Positions 1-5,757 of a stretch of DNA of 5,757 nt are shown here, one piece after another. The translations under genes and the position numbers were made by a program. The stretch is taken from the NCBI GenBank assembly GCA_913062745.1, contig CAJXXJ010000274.1:1-5757 (forward strand), read 5' to 3'. Each line of letters starts with the position of its first letter. Position 1 is the stretch's first letter. This DNA is from an uncultured Phaeodactylibacter sp. GTDB taxonomy: Bacteria > Bacteroidota > Bacteroidia > Chitinophagales > Saprospiraceae. The notes beneath the pieces were generated by a model. That model searched no databases and was not told the origin of the DNA. It saw only the letters and a program-made list of their open reading frames with translations.

Positions 1-165
1 AAGGTTGTCAAAGCTGTTCTCTGCTGTGAAAGGGCCGCCCTGAAACGAAACGAAGAAAGGCGGGGTGCCCCCAAATACGCTGTCGAGGGTGATCCGCCCG
101 TCCCGGTCGCCGGGGCAGGTCGGCGGCTCTATCACCCACTGTGCATTCGAAATAATATCGAAGGA
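1..165 (-). other. Bridge and start of a SprB-like domain after the PKD/Ig-like array
   Basis: After unit 22 the pattern changes. A bridge (S-F-D-I-I-S-N-A-Q-W-V-I-E-P-P) leads into T-C-P-G-D-R-D-G-R-I-T-L-D-S-V-F-G-G-T-P-P-F, then F-Q-G-G-P-F and S-F-D-N-L. The C-x-G-D-x-D-G-x-I motif followed by G-G-T-P-P-[FY] is the signature I associate with SprB repeats and related domains in Bacteroidota gliding and T9SS proteins. There, the partial end seen here would normally go on to a P-G-x-Y-x-V-x-V-x-D strand. The domain is cut at base 1. Its place suggests the C-terminal part of the protein is approaching, though further repeats may follow. Confidence 0.75.
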
Positions 166-3100
166 TTGTATCACCTCCACGCTGTCGGAGCGGGAGCAGC
201 CGCTCTGCGTATTGGTCACTGTAAAGGTGTACCAGCCGGGCGCGCCGGCAGCGGCGGTGAGGCCGTCGGTCGGGCCGAACAGTGCGCCGTTCGTAGTGCT
301 CCAGGCATAAGCAAAATTGCTGCCAAAAGAGGAGCCCTGCCCATCAAGCAGGGCAGAAGTCCGGTCGCAGTCGAGGACATTAGGCGTTGCCAGGACCACC
401 TCCGGGATGTCTCCATCAGATTCCACCTCCACGCTGCGGCGGCTTTCACAGCCATTCACCGTATTACGTATGATGAGCTCGTAGGTACCGGGCTCGCTTA
501 CCGTAAGTACGAAAGGCGCGCCGGCGATGGTGTCGCCGTCCGGGCCCAGCCAGAAAAAGTTGAAGTCGGGCCCTTCAGAAGAGCCGCCAGGGTCCAGGTC
601 GACGGTTTCGCGCTCGCAGGTGATGCGAAGCGGGGCCGGCAGTACCAGTTCCGGGGCGGCAAAATCGGCGCTTACGGGCAGCTGCAGCGTATCCCGGCAG
701 CCACTTCCGGTATCGGTGACAATCAGCCGGTAGGTGCCGGCCACGGTAACGGACTGCCGGATGCCGGTGCCGATGATGTCAAAAGCGCCCCGCCGCCATT
801 CGTACAACAAGCTGTCTCCGCTGCCGCTTACAGAAGGAGTGGCATCAAGTAGTATGCTGTCCCGCTCGCAATTGAGGCTCTGTTCTACAGGCATAATAGC
901 AGCGACAGGCTCCAGAAAGGCGTCCGATACGGTGAGCGTGTCCCTTGCCCGGCATCCATTCTGCGGGTCGGTCAGCGTGAGGATGTACTGCCCCGGCGCA
1001 TCGATGAGCGGGTTGTCGGTAGTGCTGCCCTCCAGGATGTTGCCATCGGGGCTTTCCCACTGCAGGGCGGCGCTTCCGCTGAAGGTCATAAAACTGGCCG
1101 ACAGTCGGATTTGCGGCTGATTGCAGCTCAGGCTGGTATCTGCGCCCACGCTCAATTGAGGCTGCCCGTCGCTCTCCAGGATAACCACTGATGCTTCAGA
1201 CTGACAGCCATTGCTGAGGTTTTCGGCCTGCAGGGTATAAGTGCCTGGCATGGACACGTAAACTGCTGCTTGCTCCGCGCCATTAATTACTGCTCCTGCC
1301 GGTCCGGTCCAGTCATATTCATAAATACCGGCCGGGCTGATATCCGGGTTCAGCAGCAAGCTGTCGGGCTCGCAGAGCAACTGCAGGCTGTCCGGCAAGC
1401 TGATGCCGGGCGTTGTAAAGTCTTCCGATATAGTGACGGTACTGCGGTTGCTGCAGCCGGTGCTGTCATTGATAACCTCAAATTGGTAACTGCCTGCCAT
1501 GCTGACTTCCAGGTCAAGCGAGCCGGAGCAGGGGCCAGCCGGGTTGCCTGCTGAATCAAGCGGGTACCAGCAGCTACTGAAGCCCTGCGGGGCAGGCAGT
1601 ACTCCGGTCAGCGTGAGAGCCGGCTGGTCGCAATTCAGGGTGTCTGCGGGGAAGAAAGGCACTTCCGGCAGCTCGGTGGCAGCCTGCACAAGCACGCTGT
1701 CGCTTTGGCTGCAGCCATTGAGCGTGTCGGTCACCATCAGGGTGTACCAGCCCGGGCTGTTGACGGTCGGATTAAAAGTATTGGGCCCGGCGATGTTGCT
1801 GCCGGCGGGCCCGGCCCACTGGTAAGTCAGGCTGTTGCCAAAATCGGAGCCGCTGCCGTCGAGGCTGACGTTTTCGTTATCGCAGTCCAGCTGCCGGTCT
1901 GGCCCGGCATCGGCTACGGGGGGCAGGGTATCAATTTGTACAGTTACCATATCGGCCGACTGGCAGCCGGTCGCAGGGTTGGTGGCCTGCAGGAGGAAGG
2001 TGTCCGGGTAAGTTGCCAAAAGCGTCGGCAGGGTGTCCCCTGTAAGCAGGCCACCACTGTCCGACCACTGATAGGCCAGCATTGGGTCCGGAGTAGCCGG
2101 GCCCACGGTAACAGAAGGCGCTGCGCAGCTCAACGTAGCATCGGGCCCGGCATCAATAATGGGGGGTACGGTATTTTCGGTAACGATAATATTTTCCACG
2201 CTGCTGAAGCCCAGCGTATCAGTGGCAGTCAGGGTATACACGCCAGGTATTGTAGCGAGTGCCTGAAGGCCGTTGACGGGCCCCGTCAGGCCGCCTGCCG
2301 GCCCTGTCCACTGCAGCTCGCAGCCCGGGCAGGGCTCACAAAAAGAAGCCGATAATGCCACGGTATCCACCACACAAGTGAGGCTGTCGGCGGGCCCGAT
2401 CTCAATGCAGGGAATACAGTCCTGCTGCAGCACATCGACCTGCCGGACGGTCACGCAGTTGTTGTCCGGGTTGACCACTGTGACGGCTACCGTACCAGCG
2501 GTATCAAGCAGCACCGCTGAGCTGTCCGGAGCGCTGATGATCACCGTGCCTGTCCAGCTGAACTGATAATCGGGGCCATCGGGGGCGACGAAGGCCTGCA
2601 GCCAGTAGCTTTCTTCCAGGCAGGGGATGATCAGGGATCCGAAGTTGACGTCATGCTGCTCATCGCTGCGCTGTACAGAGACGATATCCTCAGCCGTGCA
2701 GCCTGTCAGGCTGTCGATGACGGTCAGGAAGTAGGTGCCATCGTCGTCTACCTGTATTTCGAAGCTGTCGCGCCGGAAGGTTTCATCGTCGAGTTTTGTC
2801 CAGCTGTAGCCAATATTGCTACCGGTGGCGGAGCCATTTGCGGAAAGCGTACCCACGGGTTGGTCGCAGGTCAGCAGCAGCGGTGCTCCGGCTTCGGCCA
2901 GCGGAGGGGTTGTATTTTCGGTAACGACCACCGTGGCGCTGTCGGTAAGGCCAAGTACGGTATTGGTAACGACCAGCGTATAAGCCCCGGGGCAGGAGAC
3001 CGTTGCGCTTGCTGTGCCCTGTCCGCCGACGAGGCATGGCGCGGCGGGAGGGATCCACTCGTATTCGATAGCTGGCCCCTGGCTGGAGGCATTGCCATCA

Positions 3101-5757
3101 ATCGTTACTTCCGTAACTGCACAACTGAGTGTATCAGGCACTGCCAGCAAGGCATTGGCCGCACAATCGAGCACTACGATGGTGCTGGCCGTATCGAAGC
3201 AGTTCTGTTGAGCATTCGCAGCGACCAAAGTATAGACGCCGGCACTGTCTACAGTAGGTGCTAATCCGGACAGCGGTACCGGATCGCTGTTGAAGAACCA
3301 GCTGAAGGTGTCGCCGTCCGAACCGCTTGCATCAATCACCGCTGTGCCGGTCGAGCAGGAGAGCTCCAGGCTGTCGGGCAGGTTGGCAAAAGGCAGCAGC
3401 GGATCCCGCATTACCGTAACCGAATCGCTGGCCGAACAGCCGGTCGCCTCATCGAAAAGCGTCAGGATGTATAAGCCTTCGCAATCGGCTTCCACTACAG
3501 CAGCGTCCGCTGGCCCCTGAAGGCACGGGCCGGACCATTGGTAGGTGATGTTGGCCGTAGCCGGCGAATTGGAGCCATCGAGGGTAGCAGTAGGCGTGGC
3601 ACAGTCAAGCTGCCCGTCGGGGCCGGCATCCACCTCCGGAGGGGTAGTGCCCTCAAACACCGTAGTCTGAGAGCTTGCGCTGCAGCCATTCGTGGTATCG
3701 GTGACAATGAGCGAGTACGTGCCCGGCAGCGTTACGTTAACCAGGGCCGTATTAGGCGGCCCCTGGAAACCACCCGCTGGCCCGCTCCAGGCGTAGGTGT
3801 ATTCCGGGCCCATTGAGCTCTCCACCCCGCCGATTTGCACAACGCTGCTGTCGCAGTTGATGACTTCTACTATCCCGGCATTGGCTACCGGTGCCAAAGT
3901 GTCCCAGGCTACCGTAACGGTGGCGGTAGAGATACACGTATTGGCAGTGTCTTCTACGCTTAGGGTGTAAGCTCCGCCGCTGCCCACGGTCGGGCTGAGC
4001 GTATTGGCTCCGCTGAGAATATCCGGGCCCGACCAGGAATAGACAAAGTCGGCTCCCTGCGAAGAGCCGGATGAGTTAATGGTCTGCGTGGTGCTGTCGC
4101 AGCTGATCGAATAACTACCGCTAATCTGAGCCACCGGAATGTCCGCTTCCTGAGTAACCGATACGCTGTCAGTAGCGGTACAGCCATTGGTAGTATCCGT
4201 CAGCAGAAGAACGTAGGTGCCCGGGCAGTCTACGGATACGATCACGGAATCACTGCCGGAAGTCAGGCAGGGGCCTGACCACTGGTAGCGTATTTCTGGC
4301 CCGCTCTGCGAGGCGCTGCCGTCAAGGGCCCCCTGAAGCACGGAGCAATTCAGTTCAAACCCGCTGCCTGCTTCTACTGCCGGGGGGACGGTGTCAAGCG
4401 GCAAAAAGAGGAAACTGGTATCTGCACAGCGGGTAAAGGTGTCTGTTGCAATGAGCTGATAGGTGCCGGTAGCGGCGGCCAGGACGCTTGCGCCTTCAGC
4501 CCCGTCCGGCAGAAGCCCATCGGCCGTGCTCCACTCGTAGACGACGTCAACGCCATTGAGGCTGCTGTCGGCCAGGAGGGTGGTTTGCTGCAGGCTGCAC
4601 GACAGGGTATCAGCCGCAGCGGCGACTGCCATAATGGAATTGATGGTATCGTTTACCACTACAAAAGCCTGCCCTGCACATCCGGTACTGTCGTTTTCGA
4701 TGAGCAGGTTGTACTGCCCGGTAGCGCCGACTGTGGGAGCAGGCGTATCCCCTCCGGAGAGGATGACTCCGCCCATACTGCCTGACCAGCTATAGCTGAA
4801 TTCCGGCCCGGCGGAGCTGCCGCTTGCGTCGAGGGTGATGCTCTGTACTTCACAATTGAGCAGTGCGGGCGGCTCAATTTCGATTTCCGGTGAAAGGACA
4901 TTTTGGTTCACCACCACGGAGGAAGAGTCGAAGCAACCGGTGGCAGCATCGGTGACGATGAGGAGGTAGGTGCCCGCCTGATTGACTTCCGGTGATAGCG
5001 TATTAACGGCTACGAGCTCTGTTTCTTCCACCAGCAGCCAGTCATAATCGAAGCCGGGCTCGGCAGAAGAGCCGCTTCCATCGAGGGTGACCGAACTGCT
5101 GTCGCAGGTAATGGTCCGGTCTGGCCCGGCCATAGCTACCGGGCGCAGGGTATCCTGGGCGATGGTGACGGAATCAATAGCAAAGCACTGCGTCACGGTA
5201 TCGGTCAGGAGCAGCTGATAGGTGCCCGGGGCAATGATATTGACGATGGGCGCGCTGTTGTTGGAGGAGAACTGCCCATCTGAGGTGCTCCACTGAAATA
5301 CGGTATGGAGGCTGGCCTGGGAGTTGGAGCCGTCAAGGGTAAGTTCTTCCTGCAGGCAGGTGAGGGTATCATTTGGACCGGCTTCAGCGATAAGGGTGTT
5401 GACTTCTTCAGTGACTACAACGGCAGCGCTGTCCCGGCAGCCGTTGCCGGGCCGCTCTGCCACAAAGGAGTAGGTGCCCGGGGCATCTGCCGTGGCAGTC
5501 AGGCTGTTGGTGCCGCTGAGCAGGTTGCCGTTTGGGCTTGACCAGAGGAATACCGGAGCGTTGCCGGTATCTGACACCACTGCCTGAAGGGCAACGCTGG
5601 TCTGTACGCAATTCAGCGTATCCGGAGGTAAAATGCTGACGCTGGGCGAAAGCGTATCGTAGGCGATCAGGACGCTGGCAGAATCCCGGCATCCGTTGTT
5701 GGTGTTGAGGATCTGCAATTGATAAAGGCCGCCGAGGGTGATATCAGGGGTCAGCCC
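1..5757 (-). CDS. Internal fragment of a giant tandem-repeat surface/secreted protein (PKD/Ig-like domains, then a SprB-like domain)
   Basis: One reading frame is open across all 1919 codons from base 5757 down to base 1, with no in-frame stop, and both ends run out of the window. The product is a chain of about 84-residue domains with a conserved Cys pair, a Y-x-W core, G-T-Y and T-D-T strands and an N-G-C-x-x-x-D-S-V end. It closes on a SprB-like domain. I see no catalytic motif and no membrane segment; everything visible looks like beta-rich extracellular structure. Proteins of this build are known in Bacteroidota as giant adhesin-like or gliding-motility-associated proteins exported by the type IX secretion system. 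SprB of Flavobacterium johnsoniae is the best-known relative in architecture. A cell-surface or secreted structural/adhesive role is therefore inferred; the signal peptide and sorting domain that would prove it are off-window. Composition is acidic, with many Asp, Ser, Thr and Gly and a single Lys. In-frame Met codons, for example at 1498-1500, sit inside domains and are not starts. Function and ligand are unknown. Confidence 0.95.
1423..1680 (-). repeat. Unit 17: four-cysteine variant of a different layout
   Basis: Besides T-L-N-C and S-T-G-C, this unit has Cys at F-S-S-C-W-Y (1570-1572), beside the core Trp, and at A-G-P-C-S-G (1528-1530) in the next loop. The extra pair is placed differently from units 6, 9 and 11, sitting closer together on the two sides of one loop (L-D-S-A-G-N). 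At 86 residues it is among the longest units. Confidence 0.8.
2176..2421 (-). repeat. Unit 14: cysteine-rich variant domain lacking the second canonical Cys
   Basis: This unit has six Cys: two in the linker D-C-I-P-C-I-E (2416-2418 and 2407-2409), the canonical one in S-L-T-C (2374-2376), and three in a cluster reading F-C-E-P-C-P-G-C before the core Trp (2338-2340, 2329-2331, 2320-2322). The usual N-G-C is replaced by L-G-F-S-S. The C-x-x-C and C-x-x-C-x-x-C spacing could suggest metal binding, but in an exported protein extra disulfides are more likely. The unit ends V-T-E-N-T-V-P-P, almost the same as the end of unit 11 (V-T-E-N-T-T-P-P). Confidence 0.8.
2668..2916 (-). repeat. Unit 12: standard domain holding the only lysine of the fragment
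   Basis: This unit has the usual L-L-T-C and L-T-G-C pair. The Trp core reads Y-S-W-T-K-L-D-D-E, without the S-G-P turn, and the following strand is charged (F-R-R-D-S-F). The Lys codon at 2794-2796 is the only one in the 1919 codons of the window. Confidence 0.8.
2917..3168 (-). repeat. Unit 11: variant domain lacking the second canonical Cys
   Basis: The normal N-G-C motif is replaced by V-L-G-L-T-D, so the second canonical Cys is lost. The unit still has D-T-L-S-C, the extra pair A-A-P-C-L-V (3034-3036) and V-S-C-P-G-A-Y (2992-2994), and a linker Cys in L-D-C-A-A-N (3163-3165). The total is four. A plausible reading is that the linker Cys replaces the lost one as partner of the L-S-C cysteine. 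The pairing is inferred, not seen. Confidence 0.8.
3169..3405 (-). repeat. Unit 10: shortest domain, with a reduced core loop
   Basis: At 79 residues this is the shortest complete unit. The stretch between the D-A-S-G-S strand and the core Trp is cut down: it reads S-D-G-D-T-F-S-W, without the S-S-x-G-P-x-x-x-Y segment that most units have. The two standard Cys (E-L-S-C and Q-N-C) are present, so the fold is probably intact with a shorter loop. Its trailing strand ends V-V-L-D-C, giving an additional Cys (3163-3165) at the junction with unit 11. Confidence 0.8.
3406..3651 (-). repeat. Unit 9: four-cysteine variant domain
   Basis: This unit opens with V-D-A-G-P-D-G-Q-L-D-C and has the same extra Cys pair as unit 6, in W-S-G-P-C-L (3523-3525) and in E-A-D-C-E-G-L-Y (3481-3483). 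The normal pair, L-D-C and A-T-G-C, is kept. The Y-Q-W-S-G-P-C-L block is identical to that of unit 6, which points to a common ancestor for these two units. Confidence 0.85.
4150..4395 (-). repeat. Unit 6: four-cysteine variant domain
   Basis: This unit has the usual Cys pair (E-L-N-C and T-N-G-C) plus two more: one after the core Trp in W-S-G-P-C-L (4267-4269) and one just before the G-T-Y strand in V-D-C-P-G-T-Y (4225-4227). In an Ig-like fold these two positions would bracket one loop or hairpin, so a second disulfide is a reasonable inference. Units 9 and 11 carry the extra pair at the same two places. Confidence 0.85.
5659..5757 (-). repeat. C-terminal third of a further PKD/Ig-like unit, cut by the window edge
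   Basis: These 33 residues contain the G-L-Y-Q-L strand, the T-N-N-G-C motif and the R-D-S-A-S-V-L-I strand that end a standard unit. The rest of this unit, with its first Cys and Trp core, lies beyond base 5757, so the array continues upstream in the gene. Confidence 0.9.

Larger units (their letters stand above)
166..5658 (-). repeat. Array of 22 complete tandem PKD/Ig-like protein domains
   Basis: Units are counted from the N-terminal side and cut before the D-T-L-x-P-like linker: 1, 5658-5401; 2, 5400-5155; 3, 5154-4903; 4, 4902-4651; 5, 4650-4396; 6, 4395-4150; 7, 4149-3904; 8, 3903-3652; 9, 3651-3406; 10, 3405-3169; 11, 3168-2917; 12, 2916-2668; 13, 2667-2422; 14, 2421-2176; 15, 2175-1933; 16, 1932-1681; 17, 1680-1423; 18, 1422-1174; 19, 1173-922; 20, 921-667; 21, 666-418; 22, 417-166. 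Lengths are 79 to 86 residues. The shared pattern is DTLxPVAxAGPD, L-x-C, V-T-L-D-G-S, Y-x-W-S-G-P, P-G-T-Y-x-L-x-V-T-D, N-G-C, D-S-V-x-V. The trailing strand of one unit flows straight into the linker of the next, so the domains probably form a rod. The units are well diverged in DNA and protein, so this is an old repeat family, not a recent expansion. PKD, HYR or a generic Ig-like fold are all possible family assignments; a profile search would decide. Confidence 0.92.

Noticed and set aside
166..852. Open frame of 228 codons on the plus strand
   Set aside because: It lies antisense to the continuous minus-strand frame. Its translation shows no recognisable motif, and the opposite strand reads units 19 to 22 with all conserved residues. 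It is a by-product of GC-rich codons with few stops on the complement.
734..1120. Open frame of 128 codons on the plus strand
   Set aside because: Also antisense to the repeat array (units 19 and 20); the Ser- and Arg-rich translation has no motif I can name.
1498..1500. In-frame ATG of the minus-strand gene as a possible start
   Set aside because: It encodes Met in M-A-G-S-Y, the middle of unit 17. The frame continues upstream without a break, and a start inside a folded domain is not credible.
1705..2355. Open frame of 216 codons on the plus strand
   Set aside because: Antisense to units 14 to 16 of the repeat protein, with no domain pattern of its own; treated as a shadow.
2320..2418. 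C-x-x-C motifs in and before unit 14 as a zinc or iron-sulfur site
   Set aside because: The context is an exported beta-rich array in which Cys come in even numbers per unit, so disulfides are the simpler explanation. No His or other metal ligands are nearby.
2653..3264. Open frame of 203 codons on the plus strand
   Set aside because: Antisense to units 10 to 13. Its repeated Gly- and Ala-rich content mirrors the repeat codons of the other strand; no sign of a separate gene.
166..5658. Regularly spaced similar motifs that could suggest a CRISPR array or DNA-level satellite
   Set aside because: The period is about 250 bases, the copies are diverged in DNA, and the pattern is fully explained by repeated protein domains in one frame.
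5408..5692. Minus-strand open frame of 94 codons in another frame
   Set aside because: Same strand as the real gene but out of frame. The in-frame reading gives the canonical domain motifs here, including N-G-C and G-T-Y, so this one is spurious.

Overview
The window lies entirely inside one very large protein-coding gene on the minus strand. Read from base 5757 down to base 1, all 1919 codons are open. Neither the start nor the stop codon is in view. I translated every codon by hand and found no in-frame stop. The protein is a tandem array of about 84-residue extracellular domains of the PKD-like/Ig-like kind. The array holds the tail of one unit, 22 complete units (numbered 1-22 here from the N-terminal side), and then a different domain type that resembles a SprB-type repeat and runs off the left edge.

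A typical unit has a linker strand ending in Pro, a Cys in an L-[NTSD]-C motif, a core of DGSxSSxGPxxxYxWSGP type, a G-[TWA]-Y strand, a second Cys in an [NT]-G-C motif, and a D-S-V-x-V strand that leads into the next unit. This architecture is characteristic of the giant secreted or surface proteins of Bacteroidota. The closest resemblance I recall is to marine Saprospiraceae/Lewinella-type genomes, where such proteins usually end in a gliding-motility-associated, type IX secretion (T9SS) type B sorting domain. The base composition (50-72% GC in three 60-base lines I counted) suits a moderately high-GC member of that group. The taxon, the T9SS export and the adhesin role are inference, because the signal peptide and C-terminal sorting domain lie outside the window.

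Layout along the protein: 5757-5659 is the end of a unit; 5658-166 holds 22 full units of 79-86 residues; 165-1 is a short bridge followed by the SprB-like domain. Five units (6, 9, 11, 14, 17) carry extra cysteines. Two of these (11 and 14) lack the usual second Cys but have extra ones in the linker before them, so the cysteine count stays even in every unit. The fragment is acidic and contains only one lysine in 1919 residues.

I see no second gene, RNA gene, mobile element, CRISPR array, promoter or terminator. The long open frames on the plus strand and in the other minus frames are shadows of this gene. The unusual points are internal to the protein (cysteine pattern, lysine depletion, possible three-unit duplication history). 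I do not see evidence for a new multi-gene system.
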